Shown here one piece after another: positions 34,026-42,287 of a stretch of 64,000 nucleotides of DNA (positions are counted from its first letter, which is position 1; the number at the start of each line of letters is the position of its first letter). The notes below the pieces were generated by a model. It was not told where the DNA came from and ran no database searches. It worked only from the letters and a program-made list of their open reading frames with translations. Source of the stretch: Mesorhizobium ciceri WSM4083 (GTDB lineage: Bacteria; Pseudomonadota; Alphaproteobacteria; Rhizobiales; Rhizobiaceae); the NCBI RefSeq assembly GCF_000519305.1, contig NZ_KI912610.1:466862-530861 (forward strand), in the 5' to 3' direction. Made by a program: the position numbers and the translations under genes.

Positions 34026-34583
34026 TCAAACCCGCTTGACTGGCCGCGCCGGATTGCCGACCACCGTGGCGTTCGCCGCCACGTCGCGCGTCACCACCGC
34101 GCCGGCGCCGACAATGGCGCCTTCACCGATGCTGACGCCGCCAAGGATGACGGCTGAGCCGCCGATCCACGCATTGGCGCCGATCTCGACCGGTCGGGCG
34201 ATCTCCAGTCCGGCCTGCCGCCCACTGGCCTCCTTGTGGTGCTCGGCGCAGTAGATCTGCACATTGGGGCCGAGCAGCGTTGCGTTGCCGATGCGCACGC
34301 TCGCCGTGTCGAGGATGGTGCAGCCGGCATTGAGAAACACGCTGTCGCCGAGAAAGATGTTGAAGCCATAGGCGCAGTGGAACGGCGCCTCGATACGGGC
34401 GCCCTCGCCGGCTCTTCCTAGCAGTGCCTTCAGACCCGGTCCAAGATTGCCGCGTTGCCGCGGCGGCAGCAAGTTGTGCTCGAACACCGCATCTCGCGCT
34501 ATCACCCGCAAGGACTCCAGTTCATCATCGAGGCAGGTGTACCATTCGCCGGCCACCATCTTCACGCGCTCGCTTTCAGCCAT
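34026..34583 (-). CDS. Maltose/galactoside O-acetyltransferase-like (NodL/LacA family)
   Basis: A 185-residue left-handed beta-helix acetyltransferase. The N-terminal Mac domain (KMVAGEWYTCLDDELESLR) is followed by hexapeptide repeats (IGNATLLGPNVQIY, IGANAWIGGSAVILGGVSIGEGAIVGAGAVVTRDV) and the catalytic-type His in CAEHHKE. The family uses acetyl-CoA on sugars, and NodL of rhizobia belongs to it. Nothing here links this copy to nodulation; a housekeeping sugar acetyltransferase is more likely. Convergent with the GlxA gene, four bases apart. Confidence 0.9.
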   Translation of the reverse strand: MAESERVKMVAGEWYTCLDDELESLRVIARDAVFEHNLLPPRQRGNLGPGLKALLGRAGEGARIEAPFHCAYGFNIFLGDSVFLNAGCTILDTASVRIGNATLLGPNVQIYCAEHHKEASGRQAGLEIARPVEIGANAWIGGSAVILGGVSIGEGAIVGAGAVVTRDVAANATVVGNPARPVKRV

Positions 34584-34724
34584 GACGCGGTCTCCAGTTC
34601 ACGTCCTTGCAAAGCACAGGTACAGCCAACAGAAAAGCGCCGATGCCAGTACTGGTCAAATATTGGACCTATGGTAGCCTGTGACTCAAGGCCGTCCTGG
34701 CCCGGTGATCGAGGGGGATCGACC

Positions 34725-35186
34725 ATGCTCTATATTCTCGCACTTCTGATCGGCGTCATTGCCGGTCTTCGCGCCATGACCGCGCCGGCCGCTGTCGCCT
34801 GGGGCGCTTATCTCGGCTGGCTGCCGGTTGCCGGCACCTGGGCGAGCTTCATGAGCCACTGGGCGGCTGTCGGCATCTTCACCATCCTGGCCATTGTCGA
34901 GTTGGTCACCGACCAGTTGCCATCGACTCCGAGCCGCAAGGTACCGCAGCAGTTCGGCGCTCGCATCATCATGGGCGCTTTCACCGGCGCGGTGATCGGC
35001 GCCACTGGTGGCGCCACCATCGGCGGCCTGGTCGCGGGCGCCATCGGCGCTGTCATCGGCACGCTGGGCGGCGCCGAAGCACGCGGCAGGCTGGCAGCCG
35101 CCTTCGGCAAGGATCCGCCCGCCGCCTTCATCGAGGACGCGGTGGCGATCATCGGCGGCTTGCTGATCGTGGCGGCGGTGGCATGA
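34725..35186 (+). CDS. DUF4126 membrane protein
   Basis: A 153-residue protein with four to five hydrophobic segments. It begins MLYILALLIGVIAGLRAMTAP and has Gly/Ala-rich helices (GAVIGATGGATIGGLVAGAIGAVIGTLGG). The RAMT/AP start and Gly-rich helices fit the DUF4126 family. GAGGGGG precedes the ATG; the longer open frame from 34455 is rejected. The last four bases overlap the start of the flavoprotein gene (ATGA), so the two are translationally coupled. Confidence 0.75.
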   Translation: MLYILALLIGVIAGLRAMTAPAAVAWGAYLGWLPVAGTWASFMSHWAAVGIFTILAIVELVTDQLPSTPSRKVPQQFGARIIMGAFTGAVIGATGGATIGGLVAGAIGAVIGTLGGAEARGRLAAAFGKDPPAAFIEDAVAIIGGLLIVAAVA

Positions 35187-36559
35187 CGGCAAAAGCCTTC
35201 GACGCCATCATCATCGGCGCCGGCCAGGCGGGATCGCCATTGGCCGGACGGCTGACGGCCGCCGGCATGAGCGTGGCGCTGATCGAGCGCAAACTGGTCG
35301 GCGGCACTTGCGTCAACACCGGCTGCATGCCGACCAAGACCATGGTCGCCAGCGCCTATGCCGCGCATCTGGCGCGCCGCGCCGCCGACTATGGCGTGAC
35401 GCTCTCAGGCCCTGTCGGCGTGGATTACAAGGTGGTCAAGGCGCGCAAGGACAAGGTGGCCAACGACGCTCGCGGCAATCTGGAAACCTGGATCGCCGGC
35501 ATGGACAAATGCACCCTCTATCGCGGCCATGCGCGTTTCGAATCCGCCAACACGGTGCGCGTCGGCGACGATCTGCTGACCGCCGAAAAGATCTTCCTCA
35601 ACACCGGCGGCCGCGCCTCGGTCCCAGACCTGCCCGGCATCCACGATATCGACTATTTGACCAACTCGTCGATGATGGACCTCGACGTGCTGCCGCGCCA
35701 TCTCATTGTCGTCGGCGGCAGCTACATCTCGCTCGAATTCGCGCAGATGTTCCGCCGCTTCGGCGCGGAAGTCACCGTCATCGAGAAGAGCCCGCGCCTG
35801 ACCGGCCGCGAGGACGAGGATGTCTCCGCCGCCATCCTGTCGATCCTCGAAAACGAAGGCATCGCGGTCCATGTCGGCGCCGACGACATCGCTTTCGCCA
35901 GACAGGGTGACGACATCGCCGTGACCTTCTCCGCCGGCAAGCCACCGGCGGTCGGCTCGCACGTGCTGCTAGCGCTGGGGCGGACGCCCAACACGGACGA
36001 TCTCGGCCTGGAAAGGGCCGGCGTCGAGATCGACAAGCGCGGTTTTGTCACCGTCGACGACCAGTTGCGCACCAGCGTGCCCGGCATCTGGGCGATGGGC
36101 GACTGCAACGGCAGGGGCGCCTTCACCCACACCTCCTACAACGACTACGAGATCGTCGCCGCCAACCTGCTGGACAACGATCCGCGCAAGGTCAGTGATC
36201 GCATCGAAGCCTATGCGCTCTATATCGACCCGCCGCTCGGCCGCTGCGGCATGACCGAGGCCGCGGTTAAGAAATCCGGCCGTCGCGCGCTGGTCGGCCA
36301 GCGGCCGATGACCCGCGTCGGCCGCGCTATCGAAAAGGGCGAGACGCAGGGTTTCATGAAGATCCTGGTCGATGCCGACACCAGGGAGATCCTCGGCTGC
36401 TCGGTGCTCGGCCCCGGCGGCGATGAGGCTATCCATTGCGTGCTCGACCTGATGTACGCCAAGGCGCCCGTCGACACGCTGGCGCGTGCCGTCCACATCC
36501 ACCCCAATGTCTCGGAACTGCTGCCCACCATTGCCCAGGAGCTGAAGCCGCTGGCCTGA
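35183..36559 (+). CDS. FAD-dependent disulfide oxidoreductase (mercuric-reductase-like)
   Basis: A 458-residue class I flavin disulfide reductase. FAD motif GAGQAGSP (12-19), redox-active disulfide Cys43/Cys48 in GTCVNTGCMPTK, NAD(P) motif VVGGSYISLEF, second FAD motif GIWAMGDC, and the C-terminal base motif HPNVSE. It lacks the N-terminal metal-binding domain and C-terminal Cys pair expected of MerA. A lipoamide or glutathione reductase role is not indicated either. The substrate is open. It is translationally coupled to the DUF4126 membrane gene. Confidence 0.88.
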   Translation: MTAKAFDAIIIGAGQAGSPLAGRLTAAGMSVALIERKLVGGTCVNTGCMPTKTMVASAYAAHLARRAADYGVTLSGPVGVDYKVVKARKDKVANDARGNLETWIAGMDKCTLYRGHARFESANTVRVGDDLLTAEKIFLNTGGRASVPDLPGIHDIDYLTNSSMMDLDVLPRHLIVVGGSYISLEFAQMFRRFGAEVTVIEKSPRLTGREDEDVSAAILSILENEGIAVHVGADDIAFARQGDDIAVTFSAGKPPAVGSHVLLALGRTPNTDDLGLERAGVEIDKRGFVTVDDQLRTSVPGIWAMGDCNGRGAFTHTSYNDYEIVAANLLDNDPRKVSDRIEAYALYIDPPLGRCGMTEAAVKKSGRRALVGQRPMTRVGRAIEKGETQGFMKILVDADTREILGCSVLGPGGDEAIHCVLDLMYAKAPVDTLARAVHIHPNVSELLPTIAQELKPLA

Positions 36560-36598
36560 CAGCCTGTTGGCGATCCATTTCAAAGCTCTTCCTTTTCT

Positions 36599-36621
36599 GC
36601 ATCGCTGCAATGCAGCAATGC
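36599..36621. promoter_or_regulatory. Palindrome upstream of the MFS gene
   Basis: A 23-base near-perfect palindrome centred on 36610 (GCTGCAATGCAGC core, outer GCAT/ATGC), one mismatched pair. It lies 65 bases before the MFS start and could be an operator. Confidence 0.4.
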
Positions 36622-36685
36622 AGCTTGCGCACGGTGGCGTCCTTCGCGCAGTGTCGAATTTGAACCGATTCAGTCTGGACACTCC

Positions 36686-37858
36686 ATGCCCTTGCCGATC
36701 CTTGCGCTTGCCATTGCGTCCTTCTGCATCGGCACAACCGAATTCGTCATCATGGGCTTGCTGCCCGAGGTCGCCGCCGACCTCGGCGTGTCGATCCCAT
36801 CTGCGGGCCTGCTGGTCACAGGGTATGCGCTGGGCGTCGTCTTCGGCGCCCCGATCGTCGCCATGGCCACTGCGCATTTGCCGCGCAAGCCGGTGCTGGT
36901 CGGGCTGGCCGTGCTGTTCGTCGTCGGCAATCTGTTTTGCGCCATCTCGCCCAACTACTGGACGCTGATGGCCGCGCGCGTCTTCACCGCTTTCGGCCAT
37001 GGCGCCTTCTTCGGCATCGGCTCGGTCGTTGCCGCCAGCCTGGTGCCCCGCAACAAACGCGCCAGCGCCATCGCGCTGATGTTCGCCGGGCTGACGCTGT
37101 CCAACATCCTGGGTGTTCCCGCCGGAACCGCACTTGGCGAAGCGTTCGGCTGGCGCTCCACCTTCGTTGCCGTGGTCGGTATCGGCCTGATCTCGGTGGC
37201 AGCGATCGCCTGGCTGGTGCCGTCCGATGTCGCCCAGCCAAGCGGTGGCGGCCTGCGCGGCGAGCTGCGCGTGCTGGGCAAGCTGCAGGTCTGGCTGGCC
37301 ATGCTGATCGCGGCGCTGACCTCTGCAAGCCTGTTCACCGTCTTCACCTACATCAAACCCTACCTCACCGAGGTATCGGGCTTGTCGACCTCCGCAGTCA
37401 CGTGGGTTCTGCTGCTGTTCGGTGCGGGCATGACCATCGGCAACATTATCGGCGGCAGACTGGCCGACTGGAAACTGATGCCGACAGTGATCGGCACGCT
37501 GCTGCTGATGGCCCTGCTCTTCGTTGGCTTCAGGCAGTTCGGCGCAATCGCAAGCGTTGCCGTCGGCATCGTCTTCCTGTGGGGTCTGCTGATCTTCGTC
37601 GTTGTGCCGCCGCTGCAGATCCGGGTCGTCGAGGCCGCTTCCGAGGGGCCGAACCTCGCCGCCACGCTGAACCAGGGCGCCTTCAATGTCGGCAATGCCA
37701 GCGGCGCCTGGATCGGCGGCGTGGCCCTTTCCGCCGGTGTTTCCTATGCCAATTTGCCGCTGGTCGGCGCAGCACTCGCTTTGTTGGCGGTCACCGTCGC
37801 CGTGCTGTCGCAGGCGCTGGACCGGCGCGCGCCGGTCGTCCCGCTTCCGGCTGAATAG
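36686..37858 (+). CDS. MFS exporter, DHA1 family (AraJ/YdhP-like)
   Basis: A 390-residue transporter with twelve predicted helices. The first helix (ALAIASFCIGTTEFVIMGLLPEVA) and the loop RKPVLVGL are typical of the AraJ/NepI/YdhP exporters. The family exports sugars, arabinose-like compounds, nucleosides or drugs; the substrate here cannot be read. Gene neighbours do not suggest one. A palindrome stands upstream at 36599. Confidence 0.88.
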   Translation: MPLPILALAIASFCIGTTEFVIMGLLPEVAADLGVSIPSAGLLVTGYALGVVFGAPIVAMATAHLPRKPVLVGLAVLFVVGNLFCAISPNYWTLMAARVFTAFGHGAFFGIGSVVAASLVPRNKRASAIALMFAGLTLSNILGVPAGTALGEAFGWRSTFVAVVGIGLISVAAIAWLVPSDVAQPSGGGLRGELRVLGKLQVWLAMLIAALTSASLFTVFTYIKPYLTEVSGLSTSAVTWVLLLFGAGMTIGNIIGGRLADWKLMPTVIGTLLLMALLFVGFRQFGAIASVAVGIVFLWGLLIFVVVPPLQIRVVEAASEGPNLAATLNQGAFNVGNASGAWIGGVALSAGVSYANLPLVGAALALLAVTVAVLSQALDRRAPVVPLPAE

Positions 37859-37945
37859 TCTCTTGCGCCCATAGCGCGGCAGGCTGGACCAATCGACATC
37901 GGCGCCTTCAAATCGCATGTCTTCTGGCTCTTGATGGAGGAAGTC

Positions 37946-39001
37946 ATGCAGAAATCGATCGAGCGCATCGCCGGCGAAAGCGAAGGGGTTTCCTACGAAT
38001 TCCCGCTGTTCCGCTTCACTGGTTCCGACAAGGCTGCTCCTTCGGCATACCTGCAGGCGGCACTCCATGCCGGCGAATTGCCGGGCGTCGTCGCCATCGA
38101 CGCGCTGATGCCGATGCTTGCCAAGGCGGAGGCCGAAGGCCGCATCAAGGGCGACCTCACCATCGTGCCCTGGGCCAATCCGATCGGCCGGGCGCAATAT
38201 CATTTCGGCGAGCATCAGGGCCGCTTCCATCTCGGCACGCGCACCAATTTCAACCGCGGCTTTCCGCTGCTCGCCGCGCCCGACACAGCGCTCTTGCCCG
38301 ACACCACGCTTGGCAGCGTCGACCAGCGGCTGAAGACGCGGCTGGTGCAGCTCTCGCTCGGCCATGACATCGTGCTCGACCTGCACTGCGATGACGAGGG
38401 CCTCGCCTATCTCTACGTCCACACCAGCCTGTGGCCTGCCATGGCCAATTGCGCCGCCGCCATGGGCGTCGATGCGGTCGTGCTGTGGAGCGAAGACACC
38501 GACGGCACCTTCGAGGGCGCCTCGATCATGCCCTACCAGAATGTCCCAGCTGATGTGGCCAAGCTCGACCGCCGCGTCGCCACCACGGTCGAGTATCGCG
38601 GCATCCTCGATGTCGACGGCGCCCTGGCCGCCTCTGACGCCGACGGGCTCTACCGGCTGCTGGTGGCACGCGGCGTGATCGCCGATAGCACCCTGCCCGC
38701 GCCGGGTCCTTTCACCGGCTTCGTGGCGCCATTGGAAAACATCGACATGATGCCGGCGCCACGGGCCGGTGCCGTGCTCTACGATGTGAAACCCGGCGAC
38801 CGCGTCGCCAGGGGCGCGCGCCTCGCCACCATCGTCCATGCACCGGGTGAAACCGATGGCCGCACCGAGGTGTTCGCGCCGCAGGACGGCATCATCCTGA
38901 CCCGCCGCTCGCGCCGCATCATCCGCGCCGGCGAGGATCTTCTGAAGCTGGTCGGCGACAGGAAGAGCGCCGACGCCCGGTCGGGAACGCTGGAGGACTG
39001 A
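37946..39001 (+). CDS. Succinylglutamate desuccinylase/aspartoacylase family protein
   Basis: A 351-residue zinc hydrolase of the AstE/AspA (M14-like) family. The zinc ligands are His41 and Glu44 (LHAGELPG) and His147 (LDLHCDDE). A C-terminal beta domain (about 260-340, VKPGDRVARGARLATIVH) resembles a biotinyl/lipoyl-like barrel found in this subgroup. The family deacylates amino-acid amides, but the acyl-amino acid is unknown. GGAGG precedes the ATG at 37946. Convergent with the PEP-mutase-like gene, one base apart. Confidence 0.87.
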   Translation: MQKSIERIAGESEGVSYEFPLFRFTGSDKAAPSAYLQAALHAGELPGVVAIDALMPMLAKAEAEGRIKGDLTIVPWANPIGRAQYHFGEHQGRFHLGTRTNFNRGFPLLAAPDTALLPDTTLGSVDQRLKTRLVQLSLGHDIVLDLHCDDEGLAYLYVHTSLWPAMANCAAAMGVDAVVLWSEDTDGTFEGASIMPYQNVPADVAKLDRRVATTVEYRGILDVDGALAASDADGLYRLLVARGVIADSTLPAPGPFTGFVAPLENIDMMPAPRAGAVLYDVKPGDRVARGARLATIVHAPGETDGRTEVFAPQDGIILTRRSRRIIRAGEDLLKLVGDRKSADARSGTLED

Positions 39002-39002
39002 C

Positions 39003-39773
39003 TTAACCCGAAATAGCCAGTCGCGCCTTCGCCTCCAGCCATTCCGCCATCTGCCGGTAAGGCACCGGGCCGTGGCTGATGCGGGCGACGCCGAGTTCGG
39101 CCAGCCGCTGGCGCGGCGGCACGTGCGCCAGCGCAATGATGTTGACCGGCAGCGCAATTGCCTTGCAGAGCGTCTCGATCAGGCCCTCATCGCCAAGGCC
39201 CGGCGCAAAGAAGCCGTGCGCGCCGGCTTTTTCGAAGGCCTGTGCGCGCTCGATGGCCTGGTCGAGCAGGACGTCGTCATGCGCATCCGGTTTCGCCTTG
39301 AGGAAGATGTCGGTTCGGGCGTTGATGAACGCCGGTATGCCGGAAGCCTTGACGGCCGCTGCCGCGGCTTCGATGCGTTTTACCTGGACAGAAATGTCAT
39401 GCAGGCCGGTGCCGCCGACAATCTGGTCTTCAAAATTGAAACCAATTGCGCCGGCCCGCAGCGCCAGCGTTACCGTGCGGGCAACGATTTCGGGATCAAC
39501 GCCGTAGCCACCCTCGAGGTCCATGGTCACCGGCAGGTCGACGGCAGTGACGATGCGCTTGATGTTGTCGAGCGCCAGCTCCAGCGGGATTTTCTCGCCA
39601 TCGCCATAGCCGAACGCGGCAGCCACCGGCCAGCTTCCGGTGGCGATCGCCTTGGCCCCTGCTTTCTCGACGATCTTGGCCGAGCCCGGATCCCAGGCAT
39701 TGTAGAGAACGATCGGGTTTCCCTTGATGTGGAGGGAATGGAACGTCCGCGCGCGCTCGATCTGCTCGGTCAT
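39003..39773 (-). CDS. Isocitrate lyase / PEP mutase superfamily protein
   Basis: A 256-residue TIM-barrel protein. Landmarks of the superfamily are NAWDPGSAKIVE, the Asp of TMDLEGGYG, FEDQIVGG (Mg-binding region) and INARTDIFL. Related enzymes cleave or rearrange C-C or C-P bonds in 2-hydroxy-dicarboxylates and phosphonopyruvate. It lacks the isocitrate lyase KKCGH motif, so it belongs to the broad oxaloacetate-hydrolase/methylisocitrate-lyase-like group of unknown substrate. The ATG at 39773 is chosen over the open frame to 39881. Confidence 0.87.
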   Translation of the reverse strand: MTEQIERARTFHSLHIKGNPIVLYNAWDPGSAKIVEKAGAKAIATGSWPVAAAFGYGDGEKIPLELALDNIKRIVTAVDLPVTMDLEGGYGVDPEIVARTVTLALRAGAIGFNFEDQIVGGTGLHDISVQVKRIEAAAAAVKASGIPAFINARTDIFLKAKPDAHDDVLLDQAIERAQAFEKAGAHGFFAPGLGDEGLIETLCKAIALPVNIIALAHVPPRQRLAELGVARISHGPVPYRQMAEWLEAKARLAISG

Positions 39774-39922
39774 GGTTGTTTTCCCGTCTTCCTGCTGTTG
39801 GATAGCCAATCTAAGCGGCGCTGCCGGCTTTGGCGATGTGCCATGAGTTGCAGAAGCGGCGGCCAAAGAACAGACTTTCAAACCTGTTGCGCATCCTCCT
39901 TTTCGCAGCTATGGATTTCGCC

Positions 39923-39967
39923 ATGAATATGCGTTCGATCAAGACCATTTGGTGGTGGGCCTGCTGA
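39923..39967 (+). CDS. trpL: trp operon leader peptide TrpL
   Basis: A 14-residue leader peptide, MNMRSIKTIWWWAC, with three consecutive Trp codons (TGG TGG TGG, 39950-39958) just before the stop. The length and Trp run match the rhizobial TrpL leader. Ribosome stalling at these codons controls the attenuator below. In Sinorhizobium meliloti the liberated leader RNA and peptide also act in trans (known); whether they do here is unknown. Two other in-frame ATGs (39911, 39929) are possible starts. Confidence 0.88.
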   Translation: MNMRSIKTIWWWAC

Positions 39968-39969
39968 CA

Positions 39970-40044
39970 GCGGCCTGTTCGAACACGTGCGCGTGAAAAG
40001 AGAGGGTGGCCGCAACGGAAAGTCCGGGCGGCCATTTGTTTTTT
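39970..40044 (+). promoter_or_regulatory. trp attenuator (antiterminator and terminator)
   Basis: Segment 2 GCGGCC (39970-39975) can pair with segment 3 GGCCGC (40008-40013), the antiterminator. Segment 3, as TGGCCGC (40007-40013), can instead pair with segment 4 GCGGCCA (40028-40034), followed by TTTGTTTTTT (40035-40044), the terminator. The two are mutually exclusive, as expected when the ribosome stalls at the Trp codons. Confidence 0.88.
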
Positions 40045-40092
40045 CCAAGCCATTCCCGGGTCCGTTGCCCCAAGAAGCTGATGGAGACGGCA

Positions 40093-42282
40093 ATGACGAT
40101 GAAGGTTCTGGAAAACGGCGCGGAAAGTTTCGTGACCGCGGGTGGCATCACCATCACGCGCGCGCGCCACGACCGGCCCTATGCGGGTGCGATCGACGCT
40201 TACGTCGACGGCCTGAATTCGCGCCGCGGCGCTGTATTTTCCTCCAACTATGAATATCCCGGCCGCTACACGCGCTGGGACACCGCCATCATCGACCCGC
40301 CTCTGGTCATCTCCGCGCGCGGCCGCGCCATGCGCATCGAAGCGCTGAACGGCCGTGGCGAGGTGTTGTTGCCGGTCATCGGCAAGGCACTCGCCAGCCA
40401 GACGGATGTCACCATCGCCGAGACGTCGAAGACACTCATCCGCCTCGACGTCGCCAAGCCGGGCCGTGTCTTCACCGAGGAGGAGCGCAGCCGCGTCCCT
40501 TCAGTCTTCACGGTGCTGCGCGCCATCACCGCTCTGTTCAAGACCGAGGAAGACGCCAATCTCGGTCTTTACGGCGCTTTCGGCTACGACCTCGCCTTCC
40601 AGTTCGACCCGGTCGACTACAAGCTCGAGCGCAAGCCAAGCCAGCGCGACCTGGTGCTTTTCCTGCCCGACGAGATCCTGGTCGTCGACCATTATTCGGC
40701 CAAGGCCTGGACCGACCGCTACGACTATGCCGGCGAGGGTTTTTCGACCGAAGGCTTGCCGCGCGACGAAATCGCCGAGCCGTTCAAGAGCCCCGACCGC
40801 ATCCCGCCGCGCGGCGACCATGAACCGGGCGAATACGCCAATCTGGTGCGCAAGGCGATGGATTCGTTCAAGCGCGGCGACCTGTTCGAGGTCGTGCCCG
40901 GCCAGATGTTCTACGAGCGCTGCGAGACGCAGCCGTCCGAGATTTCGCGCAAGCTGAAAGCCATCAACCCCTCGCCCTATTCCTTCTTCATCAATCTGGG
41001 CGAAGGCGAATATCTGATCGGCGCCTCGCCGGAAATGTTCGTGCGCGTCAACGGCCGCCGCGTCGAGACCTGCCCGATCTCGGGCACCATCAAGCGCGGC
41101 GACGATGCCATTTCGGACTCCGAGCAGATCCTGAAACTGCTGAACTCCAAGAAGGACGAATCCGAGCTGACCATGTGTTCGGACGTCGACCGCAACGACA
41201 AGTCCAGGGTCTGCGAGCCGGGTTCGGTGCGCGTCATCGGCCGCCGCCAGATCGAGATGTATTCACGCCTGATCCACACTGTCGACCACATCGAAGGCCG
41301 GCTGCGCGAAGGCATGGACGCCTTCGACGCCTTCCTGTCGCACGCCTGGGCGGTCACCGTCACCGGCGCGCCGAAACTGTGGGCCATGCGCTTCATCGAG
41401 CAGAACGAGAAGAGCCCGCGCGCCTGGTATGGCGGCGCGATCGGCATGGTCAATTTCAACGGCGACATGAACACCGGCCTCACCCTGCGCACCATCCGTA
41501 TCAAGGACGGCATTGCCGAAGTGCGCGCCGGCGCCACATTGCTGTTCGACAGCATTCCCGAGGAAGAAGAAGCCGAAACCGAACTGAAGGCATCCGCCAT
41601 GCTCTCCGCCATCCGCGACGCCAAGACAGGCAATTCCGCCAGCACCGAGCGCACCACCGCGCGCGTCGGCGACGGCGTCAACATCCTGCTGGTCGACCAC
41701 GAGGATAGTTTCGTTCACACGCTGGCCAATTACTTCCGCCAGACCGGCGCCAATGTCTCGACAGTGCGCTCGCCGGTGCCGGAAGAAGTCTTCGACCGGC
41801 TGAAACCCGATCTCGTCGTGCTGTCGCCCGGCCCCGGCACGCCGAAGGATTTCGATTGCGCCGCAACCATCAAGAAGGCGCGCGCCCGCGAACTGCCGAT
41901 CTTCGGCGTCTGCCTTGGCCTGCAGGCATTGGCGGAGGCCTATGGCGGCGAACTGCGGCAGCTGCACATACCGATGCACGGCAAGCCGTCGCGCATCCGG
42001 GTCTCCAAGCCCGGCATCATCTTCTCGGGCCTGCCCAAGGAAGTGACCGTCGGCCGCTACCACTCGATCTTTGCCGATCCGGTGCGCCTGCCCGACGATT
42101 TCATCGTCACCGCCGAGACCGAGGACGGCATCATCATGGCCTTCGAACACCGCAAGGAGCCGATCGCCGCGGTGCAATTCCACCCGGAATCGATCATGAC
42201 GCTCGGCCACAATGCCGGCATGCGCATCATCGAGAACATCGTCGCCCACCTGCCGCGCAAGGCCAAGGAAAAGGCCGCCTGA
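40093..42282 (+). CDS. trpE(G): Anthranilate synthase, fused TrpE-TrpG
   Basis: A 729-residue fusion, the length known for rhizobial TrpE(G). The first about 530 residues are the chorismate-binding TrpE part (PSPYSFFINLGEGEYLIGASPEMFV, ISGTIKRG, ELTMCSDVDRND). A glutamine amidotransferase (TrpG) follows with Cys607 (FGVCLGLQ) and His697/Glu699 (FHPES). It makes anthranilate from chorismate and glutamine. The ATG at 40093 has GGAG at 40083-40086. An upstream frame to 40006 runs through the terminator and is rejected. Controlled by trpL and the attenuator. Confidence 0.96.
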   Translation: MTMKVLENGAESFVTAGGITITRARHDRPYAGAIDAYVDGLNSRRGAVFSSNYEYPGRYTRWDTAIIDPPLVISARGRAMRIEALNGRGEVLLPVIGKALASQTDVTIAETSKTLIRLDVAKPGRVFTEEERSRVPSVFTVLRAITALFKTEEDANLGLYGAFGYDLAFQFDPVDYKLERKPSQRDLVLFLPDEILVVDHYSAKAWTDRYDYAGEGFSTEGLPRDEIAEPFKSPDRIPPRGDHEPGEYANLVRKAMDSFKRGDLFEVVPGQMFYERCETQPSEISRKLKAINPSPYSFFINLGEGEYLIGASPEMFVRVNGRRVETCPISGTIKRGDDAISDSEQILKLLNSKKDESELTMCSDVDRNDKSRVCEPGSVRVIGRRQIEMYSRLIHTVDHIEGRLREGMDAFDAFLSHAWAVTVTGAPKLWAMRFIEQNEKSPRAWYGGAIGMVNFNGDMNTGLTLRTIRIKDGIAEVRAGATLLFDSIPEEEEAETELKASAMLSAIRDAKTGNSASTERTTARVGDGVNILLVDHEDSFVHTLANYFRQTGANVSTVRSPVPEEVFDRLKPDLVVLSPGPGTPKDFDCAATIKKARARELPIFGVCLGLQALAEAYGGELRQLHIPMHGKPSRIRVSKPGIIFSGLPKEVTVGRYHSIFADPVRLPDDFIVTAETEDGIIMAFEHRKEPIAAVQFHPESIMTLGHNAGMRIIENIVAHLPRKAKEKAA

Positions 42283-42287
42283 CGATC

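Noticed and set aside
34026..34583. Nodulation gene nodL
   Set aside because: The family is right but no nod box or nod genes are nearby; a general sugar acetyltransferase is more likely.
35183..36559. Mercuric reductase merA
   Set aside because: The N-terminal metal-binding domain, C-terminal Cys pair and other mer genes are absent.
35969..39157. Minus-strand frame of 1062 residues
   Set aside because: It spans four clear plus-strand genes and has high Arg/Gly/Asp composition typical of an antisense frame in GC-rich DNA.
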